Shown: in pieces, positions 17,134 to 25,191 of the stretch
Layout: the number at the start of each line of letters is the position of its first letter
How positions within the stretch are numbered: the stretch's first letter is position 1
Assembly: GCA_016712715.1 (NCBI GenBank)
Contig: JADJQM010000003.1
Coordinates: 496,001-560,000 of the forward strand
DNA: 64,000 nt
Direction of reading: 5' to 3'
From: Rhodospirillaceae bacterium
GTDB taxonomy: Bacteria > Pseudomonadota > Alphaproteobacteria > Dongiales > Dongiaceae
Notes under the pieces: generated by a model
Told to the model about the DNA's origin: nothing
Databases searched by the model: none
The model's input: the letters and a program-made list of their open reading frames with translations, nothing else
Position numbers and translations under genes: made by a program

Positions 17134-18498
17134 TTATCGCCCTTGCCCAATCGGCGGCCATTCCACTTTATCGCCCCAGACAATGCTCTGGCGAACAACG
17201 GCAAGTGGCGCTGTGTCATCGTAGTGAATGGCACCGTCCTTCCCTAAGCTCACACCGAGATCCCGCCACACCTGATCGAGGTCCAGCGGATGGTGCCCAT
17301 AAACATATTTCTGCGCCAGGGAGTTCAACACCCCCGTATGGCCGGTCGCCGCCTCGCAGGCCGACAACATGGTCGCGGTTAGCCAGCGCTGGCGCACATC
17401 GGCGCCCTCTTTGAGAACCGCTCGGAGGCAATCTTCCGTGCCGACCCGACCGCCGCTGCGATGGCGCAATTGGATATCCGCCAGCAATAGGAACAATGCG
17501 CCACCCCAATAGGAGCGCCGTGATGGGGCTCTATTGAGCCCGGTTTCGGTCAGGGCCGGCAGGCCGCGCTGCATGTTGAGAAGCCATTCCTGCCAGACCG
17601 CATCCTCGTTCTTCCAGCCCGCGCGTGCCCGCAGGATCGGTTCAAAGTAGGTGGCGATGCCTTCATTGAGCCAGATTCCGGTATCACGCATAAGCGGCGA
17701 TCCCAGATGCAGGAACTCATGCACCAGAACCCATTCATCATATAGCTGGCTGAGACTTGTCTCGGCACCGAGCAGCAACAATATCGTCGCACCACCACCA
17801 GCCATCACGCGGCCGAAGGGCAGGCCCTTCTTGCCGGTAACCGGGATGATCGCGACCAGCGCCGGGGCAACCGGCACGGCACCCCAGAAGCGTCGGTTGC
17901 TGGCGGCCACGTCACCGATCCAACGTCGCAGCTCTTCTTGCGACAGGGCAATGGGCGCATCGAGCGTGGCGACCTGCATATCGCTTTCTTCGGCGAGGGA
18001 AAAATGCTCGAACTGGCCGAGCACCCATTCACCCGCGTCTTCGACATCGCCGGACCGCAGAACAAACGCACCGCTCGAATCCTGTGGCAGCGCAATCGCA
18101 AAATCGGCGCCGTCCATCGCCTTTATGTGCAGGCGCAGGTCAATATCCCCGGGCTGTGGAATCGGCAGGATCGCCGACGGCGACACCAGCAGCGACCGCC
18201 CGATCCGCAGGGCACCATCATAGTCATCGCTCTGCGCGGCAAACGCCGCCAGGTCGATGTGAAAGTGCGCCGTCTCTGCGGCCGCCACCTTCCGGGTTAT
18301 GAAAGCTGAGGCTGCGGAGTCGGCAACGCGCAACCCATCAAGCGAGACCTCATCCGCGCAGGTGATGGTGATATCCAGAGAATTGGCGGCGACGCCGTGC
18401 ACGATGATTTCATAGTCGCATCCGGCCATCTCTGCCTGCGCCGGGAGCGCCGTCAATGACAACAGGGCGCCAAAGAGGCTAGACCGAAACGGTGGCAT
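17134..18498 (-). CDS. Secreted MA-clan metallopeptidase-like protein in bufferin operon
   Basis: This 454-residue protein has a signal peptide (cleavage likely after LPAQA). A zinc-peptidase signature HEFLH lies near residues 260-264, followed 15 residues later by the Glu of WLNEGIATYFE. This is the HExxH...E arrangement of gluzincins (peptidase MA-like fold). The preceding 250 residues look like beta-rich domains. The ATG at 18498 overlaps the end of bufC by 20 bases, so the two are probably translationally coupled; a TTG at 18507 is the alternative start. The context suggests a periplasmic or surface peptidase acting with the bufferin system, for example on bufferin or on damaged envelope proteins, but that is inference. 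No close named family was recognised. Confidence 0.75.
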   Translation of the reverse strand: MPPFRSSLFGALLSLTALPAQAEMAGCDYEIIVHGVAANSLDITITCADEVSLDGLRVADSAASAFITRKVAAAETAHFHIDLAAFAAQSDDYDGALRIGRSLLVSPSAILPIPQPGDIDLRLHIKAMDGADFAIALPQDSSGAFVLRSGDVEDAGEWVLGQFEHFSLAEESDMQVATLDAPIALSQEELRRWIGDVAASNRRFWGAVPVAPALVAIIPVTGKKGLPFGRVMAGGGATILLLLGAETSLSQLYDEWVLVHEFLHLGSPLMRDTGIWLNEGIATYFEPILRARAGWKNEDAVWQEWLLNMQRGLPALTETGLNRAPSRRSYWGGALFLLLADIQLRHRSGGRVGTEDCLRAVLKEGADVRQRWLTATMLSACEAATGHTGVLNSLAQKYVYGHHPLDLDQVWRDLGVSLGKDGAIHYDDTAPLAVVRQSIVWGDKVEWPPIGQGR

Positions 18499-19270
18499 CG
18501 TGCGCAATCTCGGCCACCAAACCCCGATCGAGCCAATCCTTCAGGATTTCGGCGCTGCGCACGGCCGCAGCGGGATGACGGCAATGATCGGACAAATGCT
18601 GGCACATGACCCCGAAGGTCGCGCCGTCGCGTATCAGATCGAAGGCCGCTGCTTCGTCGTCAGCCACAGGACGATACTGAACGTCTTCATCTTGACGCCA
18701 GACGATCCAGCGTTGGCCGATTTCCCTGGCCGCCGGCATCTCGCCGGCGTCATGCAGGATGGCTCGGCGCAGTTCGCCGATGGAAGAATCCGCGACCAGG
18801 TCGCTCACTGCATCGGTAAAGGTCAGTCGGAGGGATTCCCAGGCAGTTGGCGGCAGCGCCAGGATATCGGTCATCGTGACGGCTATCTGATCGCGTGCGT
18901 CGAAAGCCTGCGCCACGGCCCAATCGAACCGCGCCATTCCGGCCGCCAGCGGCTGCGCCTCGACCGGAAATTGATCGAGATGACTTGCGATGCCACGGCC
19001 GAGCCAGCGCAATGATGGATGACGTGACGGGTTCGCAGCTAAATAGTCGCGGCTCAGCCGATCGAAGGCATCAGCGCCGAGCAAGCCGCAAAGACCCGGA
19101 AAATCATTGGCCAGGGCCTCGACCAGCCGGGCCCAATAACCGTGCCGGTAGACATGGAGCAAATCGGATTCTCCGATCCGCGCATTTCCCCTGACTTGCT
19201 CAACGATGGAAGTTGAACACCCAAGGAGAAAATTCTGAAAATCCGTCTGGGTACGGTCGAGCGACGTCAT
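18479..19270 (-). CDS. bufC: BufC/HvfC-type bufferin-modification partner protein (DUF2063)
   Basis: The 263 residues show the DUF2063 pattern at the N-terminus (LLHVYRHGYWARLVEALANDFPGLCGLLG, then DYLAANPSRHPSLRWLG-like helices). In bufferin systems this protein is the RiPP recognition partner that presents the precursor peptide to the BufB oxidase. Its ATG overlaps the bufB stop by 4 bases, and its TAG stop lies inside the start of the metallopeptidase gene, giving the tight order bufB-bufC-peptidase. It is cytoplasmic, with no signal peptide or membrane segment. Confidence 0.85.
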   Translation of the reverse strand: MTSLDRTQTDFQNFLLGCSTSIVEQVRGNARIGESDLLHVYRHGYWARLVEALANDFPGLCGLLGADAFDRLSRDYLAANPSRHPSLRWLGRGIASHLDQFPVEAQPLAAGMARFDWAVAQAFDARDQIAVTMTDILALPPTAWESLRLTFTDAVSDLVADSSIGELRRAILHDAGEMPAAREIGQRWIVWRQDEDVQYRPVADDEAAAFDLIRDGATFGVMCQHLSDHCRHPAAAVRSAEILKDWLDRGLVAEIAHDATVSV

Positions 19271-20142
19271 GCGACCCGCCCCACGCGCGCGGCCAAGGCC
19301 GACTTCTGAGTGCTGCGCGCCCGGTCGAGTTCAAGAATGAGGTCGTTCAGCGGCGGAATGTGATCATCCCGCTCGATCATCGTCGCCACTGCGCCGAATC
19401 GCGCCACCGCCTCGGCATAGAGATCCCAGACTGCGTCGACCACATCGTGATCATGCGTGTCGATGATGTGGCTTCCGTGGTTCTCATGACCAGCCAAGTG
19501 AATCTGACGCACGGTATCGGGCGGGATCGCGTCCAGAAAAACCAGCGGATCGAAGGAATGGTTGAAAGCATTGACATAGACGTTGTTGACATCAAGCAAC
19601 ACGTCGCAACCGGTGCGGCGCGACAACTCGGCGATAAACTCCCACTCCGGCATTGCCGAATGGACATAGGTGACATAGCTCGACGTATTCTCAAGCAGGA
19701 TCTGCCGGTCGAGATACGCCTGCACGGCATGAACACGTGCTGCTACATGATCTAGCGCTTCTTCGGTAAACGGCAGTGGCAACAGATCATGCATGTTGAG
19801 CCCGGCAATGCCGGTCCAGCACAGATGGTCCGAAATCCAGGCGGGCTCCAGGCGCGCAGCCAGGCCTTTCAGATCCTTGAGAGAGTCAAAGTCCAGTGGC
19901 TCGGTCGAGCCAATCGACAGGGAGACGCCATGCATCACCATGGGGTAGCGCGCTCGGATCTCCATGAGATGGCGCAATGGCCTGCCGCCGCCGATCATGT
20001 AATTTTCAGAGATGATCTCGAACCAGTCGACCCGCAGGTCGCCGTCGGGTGACCCTGCCAGAATATCGGCATAATGGGTGGACCGCAGTCCCAGCCCAAA
20101 TCCGGCAAGATCAGACCGCCGACCAGGCATTTTAACGCTCAT
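19267..20142 (-). CDS. bufB: BufB multinuclear non-haem iron oxidase (DUF692)
   Basis: This 291-residue DUF692 protein has a TIM-barrel fold with conserved metal-binding motifs: WFEIISENYM, MHGVSLSIGS, SDHLCWTG, LLENTSSYV, LLDVNNVYVN and IHLAGHENH. Members (MbnB, BufB, HvfB) use an iron cluster and O2 to rewrite cysteines in a precursor peptide; bufferin cysteines become thiooxazoles. It stands second in the operon, 94 bases after bufA, and that gap contains an intrinsic terminator-like hairpin, so it is probably made in lower amount than the precursor. It overlaps bufC by 4 bases. Confidence 0.92.
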   Translation of the reverse strand: MSVKMPGRRSDLAGFGLGLRSTHYADILAGSPDGDLRVDWFEIISENYMIGGGRPLRHLMEIRARYPMVMHGVSLSIGSTEPLDFDSLKDLKGLAARLEPAWISDHLCWTGIAGLNMHDLLPLPFTEEALDHVAARVHAVQAYLDRQILLENTSSYVTYVHSAMPEWEFIAELSRRTGCDVLLDVNNVYVNAFNHSFDPLVFLDAIPPDTVRQIHLAGHENHGSHIIDTHDHDVVDAVWDLYAEAVARFGAVATMIERDDHIPPLNDLILELDRARSTQKSALAARVGRVA

Positions 20143-20173
20143 CCGCGCATCGCATACCGCGCTCCCGCATCAG

Positions 20174-20225
20174 AAAAATGGCATGGGTGGGCATCGGAAA
20201 CGGGGATTCCGAAACCCACCCATGC
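20174..20225 (-). terminator. Attenuator-type intrinsic terminator between bufA and bufB
   Basis: Perfect 11-base arms (20181-20191 and 20215-20225) enclose an inner stem of six pairs. On the minus strand the hairpin is followed two bases later by five T residues (20178-20174). It sits 11 bases after the bufA stop and 32 bases before the bufB start. This is the expected place for partial termination that makes precursor transcript exceed enzyme transcript. Confidence 0.85.
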
Positions 20226-20236
20226 AACGCGCTGCG

Positions 20237-20500
20237 TTATTCCACGACCATGCCACCAGCACTGGTGCAGGCTTCGGCGCTCGGCTGCTCAACCCAGCCG
20301 TGACCTTTGCAGGAGTTCTGACCCTTGCAGGAATTGCTGGCACTTTTGCACGAACCTTGGCCCTTGCAGGCATTGATTCCGGAACAATGCACGGCGTCGG
20401 CATGAGCGGGCGCCGTCGTCAGGGTAATCGTGCCACCGGCCAACAGAGCCATAGCGGCCGCGGCGATCGTGGCGGAGGTGAGCTTGGTCATCGCTGTCAT
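20237..20500 (-). CDS. bufA: BufA bufferin precursor (DUF2282), copper-binding peptide
   Basis: This 87-residue secreted peptide starts at ATG 20500 with GGGAGA upstream. It has a hydrophobic signal (about 10-30) and likely cleavage after APAHA. The mature part carries six cysteines (39, 45, 51, 58, 64, 78), four of them in repeated CKGQ/CKS-type motifs, which is the signature of BufA1-type bufferins. Members are modified on cysteine by BufB/BufC, exported, and bind copper in the periplasm to protect the cell. It is the first gene of the operon, with a SigF-like ECF promoter 94-119 bases upstream and an attenuator directly downstream. The open frame extends far upstream of the ATG, but that part lacks any signal peptide and is not supported. 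Confidence 0.92.
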   Translation of the reverse strand: MTAMTKLTSATIAAAAMALLAGGTITLTTAPAHADAVHCSGINACKGQGSCKSASNSCKGQNSCKGHGWVEQPSAEACTSAGGMVVE

Positions 20501-20593
20501 GTAAGTCTCCCTTGGAGTATTGCGCATTTTCGCGGGCCAATTCTTGGTCCCGAAGGCATCCGGGAACCTGGCTCCGGGGGCCTTGAAGGGGTT

Positions 20594-20619
20594 TTCGTCG
20601 GCAGGTGGGAGTTTGTTAC
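20594..20619 (-). promoter_or_regulatory. SigF-like ECF promoter upstream of bufA
   Basis: On the minus strand GTAACA (20619-20614), a 16-base spacer and CGAA (20597-20594) match the Caulobacter SigF consensus GTAACC-N16-CGAA with one mismatch. That sigma factor is known to drive bufferin-type operons there. The implied 5' leader is about 85-90 bases. No sigF or anti-sigma gene is present in the window. Confidence 0.65.
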
Positions 20620-21540
20620 ATGCCCTTGCCATGCTGCCGCCGGCAGCAGCTCGAGGCCAACGACGTAATGGTCCCGGCACGTCAAGACCTCTTCCTCCGC
20701 ACAAACCCTGGATCACTCGATCACGCATTCCTCCAGTATCAGACGACGGGGTTCCCGGAGGCTGTCCCCCTCTCGGTCGTTGGCAGGCGTCAGCTTTTGA
20801 AGCTGCATCAGAGCCGGAAATTATTCGAACCTCAACGACGCCAAACAGCCATGTCGGCGTGATTCCTTCGGATTCCTGATGATCAGGGAGAGACGCGCTT
20901 GTCCTCAGTCGAATGCGGCAGCGAACTCGGCGGGCACGCAGCGACGCCCGTAGAAGACGCCACCGCGGAAAAAATGTACCAGCTGGCCATAACGAGGCAC
21001 CCGCCTTATCGACAAATGGGGCCGGACGATCCAGGTTTGCCACAGCGATTTGCCACACCTTTGCGACTGACCGCAGAGCGACGAACTCGGACCCTATCAA
21101 TTTCAATTGGTTGGCTGAAAAACTGGCTGTGCTGGCAGTCCGAGACGAACCGACCTCTGGCTCGTTTTCCCTGTTTTTCAGGGAATAAACAGGGAACTTC
21201 GCCAAATTGGCGTTCCTGCGCCGACCCCGAGCATTTTATTGCCAAATGCCATATGGTTAGCACCGTATTCCCTATCGCGCCGAACAGGGAGATTCTGCCA
21301 AGCTACAGGGGGCCCGTTCGCGGAAACAGGCAAACGAATGTGAGCATCCGACGGTGACACGGTTGCTTGACGTCCTCTGGGACCAATCTTCTTCGTTGCG
21401 TTGATACAGGTGACGAAGAAGGAGGCGGCAATACGGCATGGGCTGCTAGACCGTCGCTGCGCGCTTCGTCATTTTGTCCCATCATATGGCTATCTGAGAC
21501 AATGGGCCGATCTCGACCGTCAATATCCTATCACCTGGGT
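20620..21540. other. Long intergenic region containing a dispersed-repeat copy
   Basis: No convincing gene lies between the bufA promoter and phnN. Bases 21125-21213 form a copy of a repeat shared with 33391-33475. Further CAGGGA and TTCCCT words follow up to about 21300. The rest has no recognised content. Confidence 0.55.
21125..21213. repeat. Dispersed repeat with CAGGGAA motifs, copy 1
   Basis: The segment begins with ggctgtgctggcagtc, has TTTCCCTG a little further on, then TTTTCAGGGAA, then ACAGGGAA, and closes with CCAAATTGGCG. The same word order and spacing recur at 33391-33475. TTCCCTG and CAGGGAA can form a small hairpin. In other alphaproteobacteria such sequence often lies near serine recombinase genes or their relics (from memory, not checked). 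Confidence 0.6.
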
Positions 21541-22128
21541 TCAACTTCGCTCGTTGATACCCGGCAACCGCCGGATCACATCCAGGAATGCCTCGCTGGC
21601 GCCGGATATAGGGCCATCGTTTTGAATGACCTGGAGTGTCGGGTGCTGGACCGTCAAATGACCGGCCCGCGCGATCCGTGCGGCAATCTCGTCGGCGCTT
21701 TCCCGGCCCCGCGCAAGCAACCGCGCTTGAAGCAGGATCGGGTCGACTACGATCAGGATAGGAAGCGCGGTCGGGTAGCGGCCCACTGCTTCCGGGAAAT
21801 GGGCACGGGAGCCGTTCACAATGACATGCCGCCCGGAACGCAGGCTGTCGTCAATCTCACGTCCGATGCCATACTCGAGCCCGTTCGCCGACCATGACAT
21901 CGCAAAATCACCGGCCAGCTGACGTGCCGCAAAACAGGCTGGAGAAAGCGCCAGATGCCTCTCACCCTTGGTCTCCGGCGGACGCGTGATGTAGCGCTGC
22001 GCGATGACAATGCAATCATCGCGCCGCTCTGCCAGTCTCTCCCTGACATAGTTGATCAGGCTGTCTTTGCCGGACCCTGACGCCCCCATGACATAAATCA
22101 GGCGGCCAGCTTCAGCGGGTCTGCGCAT
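21541..22128 (-). CDS. phnN: Ribose 1,5-bisphosphate phosphokinase PhnN
   Basis: The enzyme phosphorylates ribose 1,5-bisphosphate to PRPP, the last step that returns the C-P lyase product to nucleotide metabolism. The 195 residues have a guanylate-kinase-like P-loop (GASGSGKDSL, about 16-25), the substrate loop YITRPPETKGERH and the FAMSWSANGLEYGIG strand. The length is normal. It is the last gene of the phnG-N run, 9 bases after the DUF1045 gene. Confidence 0.94.
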   Translation of the reverse strand: MRRPAEAGRLIYVMGASGSGKDSLINYVRERLAERRDDCIVIAQRYITRPPETKGERHLALSPACFAARQLAGDFAMSWSANGLEYGIGREIDDSLRSGRHVIVNGSRAHFPEAVGRYPTALPILIVVDPILLQARLLARGRESADEIAARIARAGHLTVQHPTLQVIQNDGPISGASEAFLDVIRRLPGINERS

Positions 22129-22137
22129 GCCCGGCGC

Positions 22138-22833
22138 CTAAGCCTTCAGTGGATAGCGATCGATGATGCGAAAGGGCTCGCTGCGATCGGCTTGGGCAAA
22201 CAGGCAAAGATCGGCGATTCTGATCGGCCCCGCCAGAACCGTGGCGAACAATTCCGCAAGTGCATCGCCGAGCTTCCGGCGCAGCGCATCATCGGCGATC
22301 CCATCGGTCAGCGTGACATGGAAGCGGTACTGGTCCAATACATAAGGATATCCCCATTCAGCGACGAGGACCTGCTGTCGTGGCGTGAGGCAGGTTGAGA
22401 GGCGTTGCGTGGTTTCCTCCGCCAGAGGGGTCGCTCGAAACCGATCGAAATGGCGCACGCATTGCGCGGCAAGATCCTGTGTTTCCCTGGCAGCATTCGT
22501 GGGGACCAAGGCCAGGAACTTGCCGATAACCGACAACTCCATTCGGTCAATTTGTATTGCCGAGCGCGTCGCAGCGAATTTGGCGAGCGCATCTCGCAGA
22601 TCCGCTTCCTGCAGTCTGGGCACCAAGCGAAACGGCGGCTTGAGCGTTGCGTGAAGACCGTAATGGCGCGGTGCCGCGGTCAGGGCGCGCAACAGGTCGG
22701 GCGAGAGGTCGGGAATCCGCGGCTGCGGCAGAAGGCACCCGCTCGCGGCATCGCGGCCAAGCCAGGCATTCCCGATCAGTTGCAGCGCTTCGCCCAGGCG
22801 TGGCGCGAAATAGACGGCATAGCGCGGTGTCAT
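22138..22833 (-). CDS. DUF1045 phosphonate-metabolism 2H phosphoesterase-like protein
   Basis: The 231 residues show the two H-x-T/S motifs of 2H phosphoesterases (HATLKPPFRL near residue 60 and FHVTLTDG near 172). In rhizobial and other C-P lyase operons this family is annotated as a phosphonate metabolism protein. By fold it may hydrolyse a cyclic ribose phosphate, a role filled elsewhere by PhnP, which is absent here. It overlaps phnL by 4 bases. Confidence 0.88.
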   Translation of the reverse strand: MTPRYAVYFAPRLGEALQLIGNAWLGRDAASGCLLPQPRIPDLSPDLLRALTAAPRHYGLHATLKPPFRLVPRLQEADLRDALAKFAATRSAIQIDRMELSVIGKFLALVPTNAARETQDLAAQCVRHFDRFRATPLAEETTQRLSTCLTPRQQVLVAEWGYPYVLDQYRFHVTLTDGIADDALRRKLGDALAELFATVLAGPIRIADLCLFAQADRSEPFRIIDRYPLKA

Positions 22834-23531
22834 GCCGCCGCCTTGAAAGGTGCCAGTTCAAATAAGTGATCACACACCCTGGCGCGGATTGCGGCGTCAT
22901 GGAAAATGCCGACGATCGCGCGACCTTGCGCCTTGGCCTCCAGGATCATCTCCGCGACGATGGCACCGTTCTCAGCATCCAGGGCAGCCGTCGGCTCGTC
23001 CAGCAACAGGATCGGAAAATCGGCAATGAATCCGCGCGCGATATTGACGCGCTGTTGCTCGCCACCCGAGAATGTCGACGGCGCCAATTCCCAAAGCCGT
23101 TCCGGAATGTTGACCCGGCGCAGCAGGATCGCGGCCTGTTCCCGCGCCGCGCCATCGGCGACGCCGCGCTGGCGTAACGGTTCAGCGACAATATCGAGGG
23201 TGGCCACGCGCGGTATCACGCGCAGGAACTGGCTGACATAGCCGAGACTGCGCTGCCGCACCGCCAGAATTTCGCGTGGCGCCGCGCGTGCCATATCCAC
23301 CCAGCCACCGTCATGGCGTACACCTATCGTGCCGCGATCGACCCGGTAATTGGCGTAGAGCGCCCGCAGCAGGGTTGATTTCCCGCAGCCGGACGGACCG
23401 TGCAGCGCAATGCAGGAACCGAAATCGACGCTGAGCGAAAGTTCCTGAAAGACGCCGAACTCCACATCGCCCTGGGTATGGAGGCGGAAGCTCTTCGCGA
23501 TACCGCGAACATCGATGGCTTGGTTTATCAT
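22830..23531 (-). CDS. phnL: C-P lyase subunit PhnL (ABC-type ATPase)
   Basis: The 233-residue soluble ABC ATPase has Walker A GPSGCGKSTLL (about 44-54), signature FSGGEQQRVN and Walker B ILLLDEPTA. The preceding genes are the C-P lyase core. PhnL assists the PhnGHIJ complex and the PhnI-dependent step that attaches phosphonate to ATP-derived ribose, rather than membrane transport; no membrane protein is encoded beside it. It starts 2 bases after phnK. Confidence 0.94.
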   Translation of the reverse strand: MINQAIDVRGIAKSFRLHTQGDVEFGVFQELSLSVDFGSCIALHGPSGCGKSTLLRALYANYRVDRGTIGVRHDGGWVDMARAAPREILAVRQRSLGYVSQFLRVIPRVATLDIVAEPLRQRGVADGAAREQAAILLRRVNIPERLWELAPSTFSGGEQQRVNIARGFIADFPILLLDEPTAALDAENGAIVAEMILEAKAQGRAIVGIFHDAAIRARVCDHLFELAPFKAAA

Positions 23532-23533
23532 GG

Positions 23534-24313
23534 TCAGGCCTGAAGCACGGAGGATACCAGTAACTGGGTGTAGGGATGCTGCGGATCGTCGAGGACCTGA
23601 TCGGTGAGACCGGATTCCACCACCCGCCCGCGCTGCATCACCATCAATCGGTGCGCCAGCAGCCGGACGACCGCAAGATCATGGGTCACCAGCACGACGG
23701 ACAAATGCAGGCGAGTGACCAGCCCGCGCAACAGATCGAGGAGACGCGCCTGAACCGACACGTCCAAGCCACCCGTCGGTTCGTCCATGAATACAAGGCG
23801 AGGTCCGGTGACGAGATTGCGGGCAATCTGCAGTCGCTGCTGCATGCCACCGGAAAAGGTCTGCGGCAGATCGTCGATGCGCGCCGTATCGATCTCGACT
23901 CGCCCCAGCCAATCCAGCGCCTTATCCCGGATCTGGCCATAATGGCGTTCGCCGACCGCCATCAGGCGTTCACCGATATTGGCACCCGCCGTGACCCCCA
24001 GGCGCAAGCCGTCGCGCGGATTCTGATGCACCATGCCCCAATCGGTGCGGATCAGGAAACGGCGCTCCGCCTCGCTCAATGCATAGAGATCGACCAAACC
24101 ATGATGGCGCCGGTCATAGAAAATCCGACCGGCACTCGGCTGCAATCGCGCCGACAGGCAATTGAGGAGCGTGGTCTTGCCTGAACCGGATTCACCGACG
24201 ATGCCGATGATCTCGCCCGGCCACAGATCGAATGACACGTCGAGGCAACCAGCGCGGTCGCCATAGTAGTGGCTGACATTCTGGACACTGAGCAGCGAAT
24301 GATCGGATGTCAT
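23534..24313 (-). CDS. phnK: C-P lyase subunit PhnK (ABC-type ATPase)
   Basis: The 259-residue ABC ATPase resembles dipeptide-transport ATPases, as PhnK does: Walker A GESGSGKTTLL (about 36-46), signature FSGGMQQRL, Walker B LVFMDEPTGG and H-loop VTHD. PhnK binds the PhnJ face of the C-P lyase core complex. It overlaps phnJ by 4 bases. Confidence 0.94.
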   Translation of the reverse strand: MTSDHSLLSVQNVSHYYGDRAGCLDVSFDLWPGEIIGIVGESGSGKTTLLNCLSARLQPSAGRIFYDRRHHGLVDLYALSEAERRFLIRTDWGMVHQNPRDGLRLGVTAGANIGERLMAVGERHYGQIRDKALDWLGRVEIDTARIDDLPQTFSGGMQQRLQIARNLVTGPRLVFMDEPTGGLDVSVQARLLDLLRGLVTRLHLSVVLVTHDLAVVRLLAHRLMVMQRGRVVESGLTDQVLDDPQHPYTQLLVSSVLQA

Positions 24314-25191
24314 TCCGCCGCCTCCGACGCATCAACCGTCTGAGGGGCTGCTTCGCGGCGGTCAGCACAGTAATCGGTGTCAGAACAGACATACATGCGA
24401 GTACCCAGATCGTCGGTCACGATTTCGTCCAGAAACGAATCCCTTGCGCCGCAGAGAGTACAGGCATGATCCCATGTCTGAACTTCAAAGGGATGGTCGT
24501 CAAAATCGAGACTCTTCACCTTGGTGAAAGGCGGCACGGCATAAATGCGCTTCTCTCGCCCGGCGCCGAACAACAACAATGCGGGATTGTTGTCGAGCTT
24601 GGGGTTGTCGAATTTCGGGATCGGCGAGGGTCGCATAATATAGCGATCATTGACCCGGACCGGATAATCGTAAGCCGTGGCAATGCGACCCAGCAGGGCG
24701 ATATCCTCATAGAGGCGGACATGCATGATGCCATACTCGCCCAAGGCATGCATCTTGCGCGTCTCGCTCTCGCGCGGCTCCAGCCAGCGCAACGGTTCCG
24801 GGATCGGCACCTGGAAAACCATGATCTGGTCCGTCCGCAGCGGCTTCTCGGGGAAGCGATGGCGGGTCTGGATGACACTTGCCTCCTCGGTCCGCGACGT
24901 CGTGGTAACGCCCGTCGTCTTGGCAAAGAAACTGCGGATCGAGACGGCATTGGTGGTGTCATCGGCGCCCTGATCGATAACCTTGAGCGTATCGTCGCGG
25001 CCGATGATGCTGGCCGTCACCTGAATACCCCCCGTCCCCCAGCCATGCGGCATCGGCATCTCGCGCCCGCCGAACGGTACCTGATAGCCGGGAATTGCCA
25101 CGGCCTTCAGGATCGCGCGGCGGATCATCCGCTTGGTCTGTTCATCGAGATAGGCGAAATTGTATCCCTCAGCTTCGGATGGCTCGCTCAT
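24310..25191 (-). CDS. phnJ: Carbon-phosphorus lyase PhnJ (radical SAM)
   Basis: The catalytic subunit cleaves the C-P bond of ribose-1-phosphonate 5-phosphate. The 293 residues contain the unusual radical SAM cluster motif C-x2-C-x21-C at Cys244, Cys247 and Cys269, plus the extra catalytic Cys275 in CSDTDYC. The glycine-rich segment GWGTGGIQVT near residue 51 fits the glycyl-radical site of the family. All key residues are intact. It overlaps phnI and phnK by 4 bases each. Confidence 0.97.
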   Translation of the reverse strand: MSEPSEAEGYNFAYLDEQTKRMIRRAILKAVAIPGYQVPFGGREMPMPHGWGTGGIQVTASIIGRDDTLKVIDQGADDTTNAVSIRSFFAKTTGVTTTSRTEEASVIQTRHRFPEKPLRTDQIMVFQVPIPEPLRWLEPRESETRKMHALGEYGIMHVRLYEDIALLGRIATAYDYPVRVNDRYIMRPSPIPKFDNPKLDNNPALLLFGAGREKRIYAVPPFTKVKSLDFDDHPFEVQTWDHACTLCGARDSFLDEIVTDDLGTRMYVCSDTDYCADRREAAPQTVDASEAAE

